The position numbers and the translations under genes were made by a program. Positions 29,233 through 37,795 of a stretch of DNA of 64,000 bases are shown here, piece by piece. Source of the stretch: Streptomyces sp. V2I9 (lineage in GTDB: Bacteria > Actinomycetota > Actinomycetes > Streptomycetales > Streptomycetaceae); contig NZ_JAUSZJ010000002.1 in NCBI RefSeq assembly GCF_030817475.1, positions 5,842,626 through 5,906,625 of the forward strand, read 5' to 3'. The notes under the pieces are model-generated. The model had not been told where the DNA came from, searched no databases, and saw nothing but the letters and a program-made list of their open reading frames with translations. Within the stretch, counting starts at the first letter, position 1; each line of letters begins with the position of its first letter.

Positions 29233-30098
29233 GGCGGAGCCCGCGGCCGCGTGAGTCCACCGGGCTGCGTACCGGCAGGGCCGCCCGCACCGGGCAGTAC
29301 CTGGCCCTCCTGGCCTACCTGGTCTTTCTCGCGTTCCCGTTCGTGTGGCTGATCTCGACCGCCTTCAAACCCGCCCGCGAACTGGGCTCGCTGCACCCCA
29401 CCTGGATTCCCGAGCAGCCCACCCTGGACAATTTCCGTCAGGCCTTCGACGAGCAGCCGCTGCTCCAGGCCGCCGCCAACTCCCTGCTCGCCGCCGTCGG
29501 CGCGGCCGTGATCTCCGTCGTGATCGCCACCCCGATGGCGTACGTGATGGCGCGCCACCGGGGCCGCCTCGCCACCGCGGCGACCGGCTGGGTCGTGGTC
29601 AGCCAGGCGTTCCCGTTCGTCCTGGTGATCATCCCGCTCTTCCTGGTCCTGAAGAACCTCCATCTGATCAACACCTTGGGGGGCCTGGTCCTCGTCTACG
29701 TCGTCTGGTCGCTGCCCTTCGCCCTGTGGATGCTCGCCGGCTACGTACGCGCCGTGCCCCCCGAGCTGGAGGAGGCCGCCGCCGTCGACGGGGCGGGCCG
29801 GGTGCGGACCCTCGTCTCGGTCGTGGCCCCGCTGCTCGCCCCCGGCCTCGTCGCCACCGCGCTGTTCGCCTTCATCACCGCATGGAACGAGTTCTTCTTC
29901 GCGCTCGTCCTGCTCAAGACTCCGGAGAAGCAGACCTTGCCGGTCGTCCTCACCCACTTCCTCGGCGCGGAGGGCGTGGCCGACCTCGGTCCGCTCGCCG
30001 CCGCCGCGTTCCTCGCCACCCTCCCCTCCCTCGTCCTCTTCGCCTTCATCCAGCGGCGGATCACCGGGGGGATGGCGGCCGGGGCGGTGAAGCACTGA
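29214..30098 (+). CDS. Carbohydrate ABC transporter permease (MalG/UgpE type)
   Basis: This 294-residue membrane protein has about six helices (YLALLAYLVFLAFPFVWLIS first) and the EAA loop LEEAAAVDGAGRVRTLVSVV. It pairs with the preceding permease. Two possible ATG starts exist, 29214 and 29229; the first is preferred because GGAGGG precedes it, and it overlaps the upstream gene. The stop codon overlaps the start of the binding-protein gene (TGATG), indicating coupled translation. Confidence 0.92.
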   Translation: MGREPMRRSPRPRESTGLRTGRAARTGQYLALLAYLVFLAFPFVWLISTAFKPARELGSLHPTWIPEQPTLDNFRQAFDEQPLLQAAANSLLAAVGAAVISVVIATPMAYVMARHRGRLATAATGWVVVSQAFPFVLVIIPLFLVLKNLHLINTLGGLVLVYVVWSLPFALWMLAGYVRAVPPELEEAAAVDGAGRVRTLVSVVAPLLAPGLVATALFAFITAWNEFFFALVLLKTPEKQTLPVVLTHFLGAEGVADLGPLAAAAFLATLPSLVLFAFIQRRITGGMAAGAVKH

Positions 30099-31396
30099 TG
30101 CGCGCCGCGGTCCGGCGGGCGGCCACCGCCGCCGCCGTCCTGGCCATGCTCCTCACCGGCTGCACCGGCGGCGGTGACGGCGGTCGGGACGCGGACGGCA
30201 CGATCCGGCTCCGGTTCCAGTCGCTGGCCTGGCAGAAGGAGTCCGTCGACGCCAACAAGCAGCTGGTGGAGGAGTGGAACGCCGCTCACCCCGGCGTCCA
30301 GGTGGAGTACGTCCAGGGCAGCTGGGACAGTGTCCACGACCAGCTGCTCACCTCGTTCGAGGGCGGCGAGGCCCCCGACATCATCCATGACGCCTCGGAC
30401 GACCTGGCCGACTTCGCGTACGGGGGCCATCTCGCCGATCTCCGCCCCCACCTGCCCGCCCGGCTCAAGGCCGACATCCCCGAGCGGTCCTGGCGTACCA
30501 CCACCTTCGGCGAGGGCGTCCACGGGGTGCCGTTCCTCCAGGAACCGCGGGTCCTCATCGCCAACACCCGGCTGCTGAGAGCGTCGGGCGCGCGGATGCC
30601 GACGCCGGAACGGCCCTGGAGCTGGCAGGAGTTCCGCCAGGTGACGAAGGCGCTGACCGGGAAGGGCCGGTACGGGATCGCCTGGCCGCTCAAGGAGCCG
30701 GTCTCCGTCACCCTGAACCTGGGCCTGTCCGGCGGCGGCCGGCTCTTCCACCGGGACGGTGACGGGAAGGCGGTGCTGCGCTTCGGGCGGGGCGACGGTG
30801 TGGTGCCCGGCACCATCCACGACCAGGTCAACACCGACCGCAGCGCGGCCCGCGGCGCGCTGGGCATGGGCGGCTCGGACGCGCTGCCCGGCTTCTTCGG
30901 CGGCAAGTACGCGATGCTCCCGCTCGGCTTCTCCTACCGTCAGCAGATCATCCAGCAGGCCCCCGAAGGGTTCGACTGGACGGTCCTGCCGATGCCCGCG
31001 GGCGCGGGCGGCGCGGTCCAGGGCGTGAGCCCGCAGACGCTGTCGGTGGCGGAGGAGAGCCCGCACAAGAAGGAGGCCGTCGCGTTCATCGACTTCCTGC
31101 TGCGGCCCCCGAACATGGTGCGCCTGGCGCGCGGCGACTGGATGCTGCCCACCGGGACGGAGGCGCTGGCCGACCCGTCGCTGCGCTCCGCGGAGCACGG
31201 CTGGGCCGTGGGCGCCGCCCTGGCGAAGGGGCTGCGGCCCGCGCCCGCGCAGTCGGTGCGCGGCTACCCCGAGTGGAAGGACAAGGTGGCGACCCCCGCG
31301 TACCAGGAGTTCTACAGCGGAGCGATCGACGCCGGAGAGCTGAGCGAACGGCTGGTGGAGGACGGCAACCGGGTGCTGGCCCGCTACCAACGCTGA
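30098..31396 (+). CDS. Sugar ABC transporter substrate-binding lipoprotein
   Basis: This 432-residue protein has a lipoprotein signal: a hydrophobic stretch ending MLLTGC, with the cysteine as the lipid anchor. The extracellular solute-binding family 1 fold shows LVEEWNAAHPGVQVEYVQG, VHGVPFLQEPRVLIANT, FFGGKYAMLPLGF and EAVAFIDFLLRP. It captures an oligosaccharide or polyol outside the membrane; the ligand is not predictable. The ATG overlaps the permease stop. The binding protein comes last in the operon, whereas in most family operons it comes first. No regulator adjoins. Confidence 0.92.
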   Translation: MRAAVRRAATAAAVLAMLLTGCTGGGDGGRDADGTIRLRFQSLAWQKESVDANKQLVEEWNAAHPGVQVEYVQGSWDSVHDQLLTSFEGGEAPDIIHDASDDLADFAYGGHLADLRPHLPARLKADIPERSWRTTTFGEGVHGVPFLQEPRVLIANTRLLRASGARMPTPERPWSWQEFRQVTKALTGKGRYGIAWPLKEPVSVTLNLGLSGGGRLFHRDGDGKAVLRFGRGDGVVPGTIHDQVNTDRSAARGALGMGGSDALPGFFGGKYAMLPLGFSYRQQIIQQAPEGFDWTVLPMPAGAGGAVQGVSPQTLSVAEESPHKKEAVAFIDFLLRPPNMVRLARGDWMLPTGTEALADPSLRSAEHGWAVGAALAKGLRPAPAQSVRGYPEWKDKVATPAYQEFYSGAIDAGELSERLVEDGNRVLARYQR

Positions 31397-31413
31397 TCCG
31401 GAGAGGAGAGAGG

Positions 31414-31443
31414 TTGCACGAGACGTCTCGTCTCGTTTAGGGT
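31414..31443 (+). promoter_or_regulatory. Promoter of the glycosyltransferase gene with embedded palindrome
   Basis: TTGCAC (31414-31419) and TAGGGT (31438-31443) form a -35/-10 pair 18 bases apart. The -10 ends seven bases before the ATG, predicting a leaderless mRNA. The perfect 14-bp palindrome ACGAGACGTCTCGT (31418-31431) lies between and overlapping the two, as a TetR-type repressor site would; an extra half-site GTCTCG follows at its end. Confidence 0.75.
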
Positions 31444-31450
31444 CGCCGAC

Positions 31451-32650
31451 ATGACGGAATCCCCGCGTGCCCACATCGCCATGTTCTCCATCGCCGCCCA
31501 CGGGCATGTGAACCCGAGCCTCGACGTCATCCGCGAACTCGTCGACCGCGGGCACCGGGTCAGCTACGCCATCCCCGCCTCCTTCGCGGACAAGGTCGCC
31601 GCCGTCGGAGCCGAGCCGGTGATCTGGAACTCGACCCTGCCGACCGACGAGGACCCCGACGCCTGGGGCACGGAGCTGATCGACAACATCGAACCCTTCC
31701 TCGCCGACGCCGTCCAGGCGCTCCCGCAGCTCGCGGACGCCTTCGCGGGTGACGAGCCCGACCTCGTCCTGCACGACATCACCTCCTATCCCGCCCGCGT
31801 CCTCGCCCACCGCTGGGGTGTCCCCGCCGTCTCCCTCTGGCCCAACCTGGTCCCCTGGGACGGGTACGAGGAGGAGGTGGGGGAGCCGATGACCGCCGAG
31901 CTGAAGCAGACCGAGCGCGGCAAGGCGTACTACGCGCGCTTCGACGGCTGGCTCGCGGAGAACGGCATGGGTCACATCTCCTCCGACGACTTCGTGGCCC
32001 GCCCGCGCCGCGGCCTCGTCCTGATCCCCGAGGCGCTCCAGCCGAACGCGGACCGGGTGAACCGCGAGATGTACACCTTCGTCGGGGCCTGTCAGGGCGA
32101 CCGCTCCGACCAGGGGGAGTGGCAGCGGCCCGCCGGCGCGGAGAAGGTGCTGCTGGTCTCGCTGGGCTCCTCGTTCACCAAGCAGCCCGCCTTCTACCGG
32201 GAGTGCGTCGCGACCTTCGGCGACCTGCCCGGCTGGCACGTGGTGCTCCAGATCGGCGCGCACGTCGACCCCGCCGACCTCGGTGACGTACCCGGCAACG
32301 TGGAGGTGCGCGACTGGGTGCCGCAGCTGGCCGTGCTCCGGCAGGCGGACGCCTTCATCACCCACGCCGGCGCGGGCGGCAGTCAGGAGGGGCTCGCCAC
32401 CGGCACCCCGATGGTCGCCGTGCCGCAGGCCGTGGACCAGTTCGGCAACGCCGACATGCTCCGCTCGCTGGGGGTGGCCCGGCACCTTCCCATGGAGGAG
32501 GCGAACGCCGCGACCCTGCGCGAGGCGGTGCTCGCCCTCGTGGACGACCCCGAAGTCGCGGCCCGCTGCGCGTTGTTGCGCGAGCAGATGGCGCGCGAGG
32601 GTGGCACCCCGCGGGCCGCCGACCTCATCGAGGCGGAGCTGTCGCGCTGA
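31451..32650 (+). CDS. Macrolide-type glycosyltransferase (GT1, OleD/Mgt-like)
   Basis: This 399-residue GT-B fold enzyme resembles the macrolide-inactivating glycosyltransferases of Streptomyces (Mgt, OleD, OleI), which move glucose from UDP-glucose to a macrolide hydroxyl. It shows [20 protein letters not shown] at the N-terminus and the nucleotide-sugar signature [20 protein letters not shown] with [14 protein letters not shown]. Family members vary in acceptor and may also modify flavonoids. The promoter contains a palindrome suggesting inducible control by a TetR-type regulator, but none is encoded nearby. No polyketide genes are in the window, so a self-resistance role is only possible. 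A strong terminator follows. Confidence 0.9.
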   Translation: MTESPRAHIAMFSIAAHGHVNPSLDVIRELVDRGHRVSYAIPASFADKVAAVGAEPVIWNSTLPTDEDPDAWGTELIDNIEPFLADAVQALPQLADAFAGDEPDLVLHDITSYPARVLAHRWGVPAVSLWPNLVPWDGYEEEVGEPMTAELKQTERGKAYYARFDGWLAENGMGHISSDDFVARPRRGLVLIPEALQPNADRVNREMYTFVGACQGDRSDQGEWQRPAGAEKVLLVSLGSSFTKQPAFYRECVATFGDLPGWHVVLQIGAHVDPADLGDVPGNVEVRDWVPQLAVLRQADAFITHAGAGGSQEGLATGTPMVAVPQAVDQFGNADMLRSLGVARHLPMEEANAATLREAVLALVDDPEVAARCALLREQMAREGGTPRAADLIEAELSR

Positions 32651-32682
32651 GCGGACCCGTCGGACGGATATCCGGACGCGTC

Positions 32683-32730
32683 CCGTCCCGCCCCACCTGC
32701 CGTGGCCTGCGGCTTCGTGGGGCGGGACGG
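32683..32730 (+). terminator. Terminator after the glycosyltransferase gene
   Basis: A perfect 14-bp stem (32683-32696 with 32717-32730) and a 20-base loop begin 33 bases after the stop; CTCTGTTT follows. Confidence 0.82.
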
Positions 32731-32802
32731 CTCTGTTTCGGCACGGTGAAGCCGGTGTGACAGCGGTTCCGGTCGGCGCATCTGCACGCACGCCCTGGCG
32801 AT

Positions 32803-32879
32803 TTCACACCCGGGGGCCGGGCGTTCACCCCTCTCGCGCGGGCCTTCACAGACCTTCACGAGTCTTCACGCGGCGTCAC
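32803..32879. promoter_or_regulatory. Phased array of TTCAC motifs
   Basis: TTCAC occurs at 32803, 32824, 32845, 32855 and 32865, then GTCAC at 32875. Spacing is 21, 21, 10, 10 and 10 bases, so all copies face the same side of the helix. Direct TTCAC repeats recall PhoP boxes of Streptomyces, whose unit is 11 bases. This is a candidate binding site for a response regulator, lying ~340 bp before the subtilase gene. Confidence 0.55.
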
Positions 32880-33218
32880 ATCGGCCCAGCGGCTTCGACG
32901 GGGCGCCGGCGCCCCTCGGGGAGGTCGGTCGCCCGGCGCCCCGACAGCCGCACTGAGCAGGCGATATGGACTACCGGGGCGGCCGTGCTACGTCGTCGTC
33001 GGCGGGCCGATCCGGTCGGGCCGACGGCTCGGGGGCGCTCCGCGACCGCTGTGACCAGCCACGGCCGTTTTCCCCTTACGCAACCTTGTTGAGCAAGTCA
33101 CACCTCCATGAAGGTCTTGAACTGTGCTCGTCAATCGGTCAGGGTTTCGAGCCAGCCCACGGAGATCTTCCGGCCGAGGGCCAACCCCCCACAAAGAATG
33201 ACGAGGAGAGCCCTCTTC

Positions 33219-34421
33219 ATGGCCAAGCACCAGCGCACCCGTCGTATCAAGCTGACCGCCGCCGTCACCGCCGTGGCGGCCGCCGCCGGAGTCACCCTCG
33301 TCGGGACCTCCTTCGCCGGAGCCGCGCCGGCTCCGATGGGAACGGTCTACGGCACGGACGCGGCCACCGCCGTCTCCGGCAGCTACATCGTCATGCTCGA
33401 CGAGAAGAAGGCCGACAAGGCCGACCTCGCCGAGGAGTACGGCGGCAAGCTCAAGCGCGACTACTCCTCCAGCATCAACGGCTTCTCCGCCAACGGCCTT
33501 TCGGAGACCGAGGCCAAGCGCCTCGCCGCCGACCCGGCCGTCGCCAAGGTGGTGCAGAACAAGAAGTTCAGCATCGACGCCACCCAGGACAACCCGCCGT
33601 CGTGGGGTCTGGACCGCATCGACCAGACCGAGACCGCGGGCGACAAGGCCTACACCTACCCCGACGCGGGCGGCGAGGGCGTGACCGCGTACGTCATCGA
33701 CACCGGTGTCCGCGTCACCCACCAGGACTTCGAGGGCCGCGCCACCTCCGGCTTCGACGCCATCGACAACGACGACGACGCCGACGACGGCAACGGCCAC
33801 GGCACCCACGTGGCGGGCACCATAGCCGGGGCGGCGCACGGCGTCGCCAAGAAGGCGAACATCGTGGCCGTCCGCGTCCTCGACGACAACGGCTCCGGCA
33901 CCACCGAGCAGGTCATCGCCGGGATCGACTGGGTCGCCGCCAACGCCAAGGGCCCGTCCGTCGCCAACATGAGCCTCGGCGGCGGGGCCGACCCGGCCCT
34001 CGACGCCGCGGTCCAGAAGGCCATCGCCGCGGGCATCACCTTCGGCGTGGCCGCCGGGAACGAGTCCAGCGACGCCGGCCAGGGCTCGCCCTCCCGCGTC
34101 CCCGAGGCGATCACCGTCGCCTCGTCCACGGTGGACGACGAGCAGTCCTCGTTCTCCAACTACGGCTCGGTCGTGGACATCTACGCGCCGGGCTCGGACA
34201 TCACGTCCACCTGGAACGACAGCGACAGCGGCACCAACACCATCTCCGGAACCTCCATGGCGACCCCGCACGTCGTCGGCGCGGCCGCCGTCTACCTGGC
34301 GGGCCACCAGGACGCCACCCCGGAGGCCGTCGCCACGGCGCTCACCGAGGGAGCCACCCCGGACGCCATCAGCAACGCCACCGAGGGCACCGCCAACAAG
34401 CTCCTCAAGGTCGTCGAGTAG
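33219..34421 (+). CDS. Secreted S8 family serine protease (subtilisin/proteinase K type)
   Basis: This 400-residue preproprotein has an Arg/Lys-rich signal peptide (KHQRTRRIKLTAAVTAVAAA) cleaved near SFAGAAPA. An inhibitor-I9-type propeptide (SGSYIVMLDEKKADKADL) follows. The catalytic domain has D161 (YVIDTGVRVTH), H194 (GNGHGTHVAG) and S346 (SGTSMATPHV); all three are intact. It is predicted to be an extracellular protease for nutrient release or development. The ATG at 33219 was chosen because GAGGAG lies about 11 bases upstream and the signal peptide begins there. A terminator hairpin lies 80 bp downstream. Confidence 0.95.
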   Translation: MAKHQRTRRIKLTAAVTAVAAAAGVTLVGTSFAGAAPAPMGTVYGTDAATAVSGSYIVMLDEKKADKADLAEEYGGKLKRDYSSSINGFSANGLSETEAKRLAADPAVAKVVQNKKFSIDATQDNPPSWGLDRIDQTETAGDKAYTYPDAGGEGVTAYVIDTGVRVTHQDFEGRATSGFDAIDNDDDADDGNGHGTHVAGTIAGAAHGVAKKANIVAVRVLDDNGSGTTEQVIAGIDWVAANAKGPSVANMSLGGGADPALDAAVQKAIAAGITFGVAAGNESSDAGQGSPSRVPEAITVASSTVDDEQSSFSNYGSVVDIYAPGSDITSTWNDSDSGTNTISGTSMATPHVVGAAAVYLAGHQDATPEAVATALTEGATPDAISNATEGTANKLLKVVE

Positions 34422-34502
34422 CACCCCGGTCCAACGCCCCGGCTCCGACCGGCCACCGGGCGGCGGCGGCCCCACACCCCGCCGCCCGGACACCGCGCAC
34501 AC

Positions 34503-34539
34503 CAGCCGCCGCGCTCTCCCCCACGGGGCGCGGCGGCTG
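34503..34539 (+). terminator. Terminator after the subtilase gene
   Basis: A perfect 12-bp stem (34503-34514 with 34528-34539) with a 13-base loop, followed by CGCCGTTTCC. Confidence 0.72.
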
Positions 34540-34573
34540 CGCCGTTTCCCGAGGGGCCCTAAGGTGGATCGCC

Positions 34574-35122
34574 ATGACGACGACGTACGCGGCACTGCTG
34601 TGCGGGATCAACGTGGGCGGCGGCAAGAAGGTCCCGATGGCCGAACTGCGCACCGTGCTGACCGAGCTGGGACACACGGACACCACCACCTACCTGCAGA
34701 GCGGCAACGCCGTCTTCCGCAGCGACGAGGACGACGAGGACGCCCTCGCCGGGGCCCTGGAACAGGCCTTGCACCGGAGGTTCGGCTTCGCCGTCGACTG
34801 CCTGGTCCGTGACGCGGGCTACCTCGCCGCCGTCGCCGCCGCCTGCCCCTTCCCCGCCGCCGAACTGGCGGGCAAGCAGCTCCACGTCACCTACTTCGAC
34901 CGGGCCGTGGACGCGGAACGCTTCGCCGGCCTGGAGGCGGAGTCCTTCCTGCCGGAGGAGTTCCGCCTCGGCGACCGCTGCCTCTACCTGTACGCCCCCG
35001 ACGGCCTCGGCCGCTCCAGGCTGGCCGTGGCGCTGGCCCGCCCCCGCCACGTCAAGGGCCTCACCGCCACCACCCGCAACTGGAACACGGTCGCCAAACT
35101 GGTGGAGCTGACCCGCGACTGA
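34574..35122 (+). CDS. DUF1697 family protein
   Basis: This 182-residue protein has the DUF1697 signature: YAALLCGINVGGGKKVPMAE at the N-terminus, TYLQSGNAVFRS, and GLTATTRNWNTVAKLVEL at the C-terminus. Function is unknown; the N-terminal fold is ferredoxin-like. TAAGGT at 34560-34565 lies eight bases before the ATG and may be the -10 of a leaderless transcript (or AAGGTGG a weak RBS). It converges with the end of the sulfur cluster. Confidence 0.87.
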   Translation: MTTTYAALLCGINVGGGKKVPMAELRTVLTELGHTDTTTYLQSGNAVFRSDEDDEDALAGALEQALHRRFGFAVDCLVRDAGYLAAVAAACPFPAAELAGKQLHVTYFDRAVDAERFAGLEAESFLPEEFRLGDRCLYLYAPDGLGRSRLAVALARPRHVKGLTATTRNWNTVAKLVELTRD

Positions 35123-35225
35123 ACCGGCGCAGGGAGGGGGCGGGCCCCCGGGGCCGCACCGCCGGGCTCCGCGGCACGGGGGCGGCGACGGGTTGTCCGT
35201 CACCACCGCCCGGAACCCGGCCCGG

Positions 35226-35257
35226 CGCCCTGCCGGTCCGAACGAACCGGCAGGGCG
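35226..35257 (-). terminator. Terminator of the sulfur assimilation operon
   Basis: A perfect 12-bp stem (35226-35237 with 35246-35257) with loop CCGAACGA lies 13 bases beyond the last gene's stop on the minus strand. By symmetry it could also end the DUF1697 transcript. Confidence 0.82.
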
Positions 35258-35270
35258 GACGTTCCGGCCC

Positions 35271-36035
35271 TCACGCCGACAGCGACGCCCCCGCGACCAC
35301 CCGCGCCGCGTCGTACCGGTCGAGCAGCAGCCGCGCCAACTCCGGTGCCGGTCCCAGCACATCGGCCAGGACATCCGCACCGGCGGCCTCCGCACCGGCC
35401 GCGATGCGGTCGGGGAGGCGGCCGGGTGCGATGACGTACGGGGCCACCGCCACCCGGTCCACGCCCTCGGCGCGCAGTGCCCGGACCGCCTCCTCGGTGC
35501 GGGGGAAGGCGCCGGGACGAGCAGCGGAGGCGAACGCAGGCCGCACGGCGCACCAACCGGTGTGCCGCAGCTCCCGCGCGATTTCAGCGATCACTGCGAT
35601 CGCCTCCGGGTCTGTGGATCCCGCCGCGGCCAGGACGAGCCCGGTCCGGGGGAGGTCTGCGGGGCGGGCCCCGGCCTGCCGCAGCCGCCTGCCGAGGGTG
35701 GCGTTGAGCAGCGGGGACGGGCCGAGCACGTCCGCCTGACGGATATGCAGCCGCGGCAGCCTGGCACGGGCCTCGCGCAGGACCGAGGGGATGTCGGTCC
35801 TGGCATGGAACGCACGGGTCAGGAGGAGCGGCACGGCCACCACCTCGTCCGCCCCCTGTGCGGCCAGGCGCTCCAGCACGCGGGGCACGGACGGGGCGTT
35901 GAAATCCAGGAACGCGGTCTCCACACGCTGCCCCGGCCGCTCGGCGCGTACCCGCCCGGTGAGCGCGTGCACGGTCGCGGCATGCCGCGGGTCGCGGCTG
36001 CCGTGGGCGATGACGAGGAGGACGGGGTGCGTCAT
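35271..36035 (-). CDS. Sirohydrochlorin chelatase (CbiX/SirB family)
   Basis: This 254-residue protein has two CbiX-like halves. The metal-binding histidine is in LLVIAHGSRDPRHAATV; VPLLLTRAFHARTDIP carries the second conserved His. The family inserts Fe2+ (or Co2+) into sirohydrochlorin. Here it is the last gene of the sulfur cluster, 7 bp after the transporter permease gene, and its likely product siroheme is the cofactor of the sulfite reductase encoded at the head of the cluster. That context favours ferrochelation for siroheme over cobalamin synthesis. The siroheme methyltransferase is not in the window. Confidence 0.88.
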   Translation of the reverse strand: MTHPVLLVIAHGSRDPRHAATVHALTGRVRAERPGQRVETAFLDFNAPSVPRVLERLAAQGADEVVAVPLLLTRAFHARTDIPSVLREARARLPRLHIRQADVLGPSPLLNATLGRRLRQAGARPADLPRTGLVLAAAGSTDPEAIAVIAEIARELRHTGWCAVRPAFASAARPGAFPRTEEAVRALRAEGVDRVAVAPYVIAPGRLPDRIAAGAEAAGADVLADVLGPAPELARLLLDRYDAARVVAGASLSA

Positions 36036-36042
36036 GGTGGGC

Positions 36043-36969
36043 TCAGTTCTTGACGAGAAGACCGCGGCTGCGCAGCACCCACCGCTCCAGCGGACTGAAG
36101 ATCAGCAGGTCGATCGCGATGCCGACGAACAGGATGAGCAGGATCGACAGGAAGATCCCCGGCATGTCGAAGTTGCTGCGGCCGTTCTCCAGCAACTGAC
36201 CGAGTCCCAGACCCAGTTCGGGGGAGGAGGCGATGATCTCGGCGGCCATCAGCGAGCGCCAGGAGAAGGCCCACCCCTGCTTGAGGCCCGCCAGATAGCC
36301 GGGCAGCGCCGCCGGGAGCACGATGTGCCAGGTCCCGCGCAGCCCGGTCGCGCCCAGCGTGCGCCCCGCCCGGAGGAACAGCGGCGGCACCTGGTCGACG
36401 CCGGAGACCAGCCCGTTGGCGATCGACGGCACCGCGCCCAGCAGGATCACCGCGAACATCATCCGGTCGTTCAGCCCGAGCCAGATCACCGCCGGGGCCA
36501 CCCACGCCACCGAGGGCAGCGACTGGAGCCCGGACAGGATCGGGCCGATCGCGGCGCGGACCAGCTTCACCCGTGCCACCAGCAGCCCCAGCGGCGTACC
36601 GATGGCGACCGCGAGGAGGAAGCCGAGCAGACCGCGCGAGACGCTGGTCCACACGACCTCCAGCAGGGTGCCCGCCAGCCACATCTCCCGCGCGCTGTCC
36701 CACACGGCGGACGGCGGCGGCAGTTTGTACGTCTCCGTCACCCGGGCACGGACCAGCAGCTCCCAGACCACCAGGACCAGCGCCACCGCCACGACCGGCG
36801 GCAGTACCTTGTGCAGCAGCACCTCGCGCACCGGGGTGCGGCGGATCTGTACGGCGTCGAGCGCGTCGAGCCCCGCCTCCAGCCCCGCCAGATCGTCGGT
36901 CTTCGCGCCGACGCCGCCGGCCGCCGCGTCCGGCCGCTTCCGGTCGGACGTGATGTCAGTGCTGGCCAT
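36043..36969 (-). CDS. ABC transporter permease (SsuC/TauC family)
   Basis: This 308-residue membrane protein has six helices (LPPVVAVALVLVVWELLV first) and the loop typical of sulfonate/nitrate/taurine permeases (LRAGRTLGATGLRGTWHIVL). The ATG at 36969 overlaps the upstream ATPase gene by 14 bp. With the ATPase and binding lipoprotein it forms an importer; its place in the cys cluster points to a sulfur compound such as a sulfonate or sulfate ester, or sulfate itself. Confidence 0.9.
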   Translation of the reverse strand: MASTDITSDRKRPDAAAGGVGAKTDDLAGLEAGLDALDAVQIRRTPVREVLLHKVLPPVVAVALVLVVWELLVRARVTETYKLPPPSAVWDSAREMWLAGTLLEVVWTSVSRGLLGFLLAVAIGTPLGLLVARVKLVRAAIGPILSGLQSLPSVAWVAPAVIWLGLNDRMMFAVILLGAVPSIANGLVSGVDQVPPLFLRAGRTLGATGLRGTWHIVLPAALPGYLAGLKQGWAFSWRSLMAAEIIASSPELGLGLGQLLENGRSNFDMPGIFLSILLILFVGIAIDLLIFSPLERWVLRSRGLLVKN

Positions 36970-37747
36970 GTCGGCGGATCTCCCCACGCAGTTCTTCGGT
37001 GATCTCGACGGACAGCTCCGCCACGGCGGTGTCCTCGATGCGGCGCGGCTGCTCGATGTCGACCGTCCACTCGCGGGCGATCCGGCCCGGCCGGGAGGAC
37101 AGCAGCACGACGCGCTGCGCCAGCCGTACGGCCTCGCGCACGTTGTGCGTGACGAAGAGGACCGAGGCGTTCGTCTCCGCCCAGATCCGGGTCAGCTCGT
37201 CATGCAGCACATCGCGGGTGATGGCGTCCAGCGCCGCGAACGGCTCGTCCATCAGCAGCAGTTGGCTGTCCTGCGCGAGAGCGCGGGCCATGGCGACGCG
37301 CTGCCGCATCCCGCCGGACAGCTCGTGCACCCGCTTGCCGTACGCCCCGCCGAGCCGGACCAGTTCGAGCAGCCGCTCCGCCTCGGTGCGGCGCGCCGCC
37401 TTCGGGACCCCGCGCAGCCGCAGAGCCAGTTCGATGTTCTTGCCCGCGGTCAGCCACGGGAAGAGGGCGTGCTCCTGGAACATCAGGGCCGGCCGCCCGC
37501 CGGGGGTCTCGATGGACCCCGCGGACGGGCGGTCGAGTCCGGCCACCAGGTTCAGCAGCGTCGACTTTCCGCACCCGGAAGCCCCCAGGAGGGTGACGAA
37601 CTCGCCCGGAGCGACATCGAGCGAGATGTCGTCCAGCACGAGCTGCGCACCCGTGGGTCCGGCGAAGGACTTCGAGACGTGCGTGAGACGGGCGGCGTGC
37701 CCGACCGCCGTACGGTCCTCGGCCTTGGTGAGGGTGGTGGTCGCCAT
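36956..37747 (-). CDS. ABC transporter ATP-binding protein (SsuB/TauB family)
   Basis: This 263-residue ATPase has Walker A (GASGCGKST), the Q-loop (MFQEHALFPWLTAGKN), the signature LSGGMRQRVAMARALA, Walker B (LLLMDEPFAALD) and the switch His in FVTHNVREA. It energises the adjacent permease. The ATG at 37747 is preferred over a GTG nine bases upstream because GGAGG stands eight bases before it. Confidence 0.93.
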   Translation of the reverse strand: MATTTLTKAEDRTAVGHAARLTHVSKSFAGPTGAQLVLDDISLDVAPGEFVTLLGASGCGKSTLLNLVAGLDRPSAGSIETPGGRPALMFQEHALFPWLTAGKNIELALRLRGVPKAARRTEAERLLELVRLGGAYGKRVHELSGGMRQRVAMARALAQDSQLLLMDEPFAALDAITRDVLHDELTRIWAETNASVLFVTHNVREAVRLAQRVVLLSSRPGRIAREWTVDIEQPRRIEDTAVAELSVEITEELRGEIRRHGQH

Positions 37748-37795
37748 GGTCGTCACCTCCTGGGAATCCTTGCGTCCTGGTACGGATGGGCGGAG

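Larger units (their letters stand above)
32651..33218. other. Intergenic region before the subtilase gene
   Basis: These 568 bases hold the glycosyltransferase terminator (32683-32730), the phased TTCAC array (32803-32879) and the subtilase leader. No gene is supported. The subtilase RBS GAGGAG lies near 33202-33207. Confidence 0.6.

Noticed and set aside
31451-32650. Macrolide biosynthetic gene cluster suggested by the glycosyltransferase and the P450-like gene
   Set aside because: No polyketide synthase, deoxysugar or other tailoring genes are present, and the two genes are 13 kb apart in unrelated contexts.
32803-32879. Canonical PHO box
   Set aside because: The TTCAC core fits, but the 10- and 21-base spacing differs from the 11-base direct repeat units of PhoP sites, so it is left as an unassigned array.
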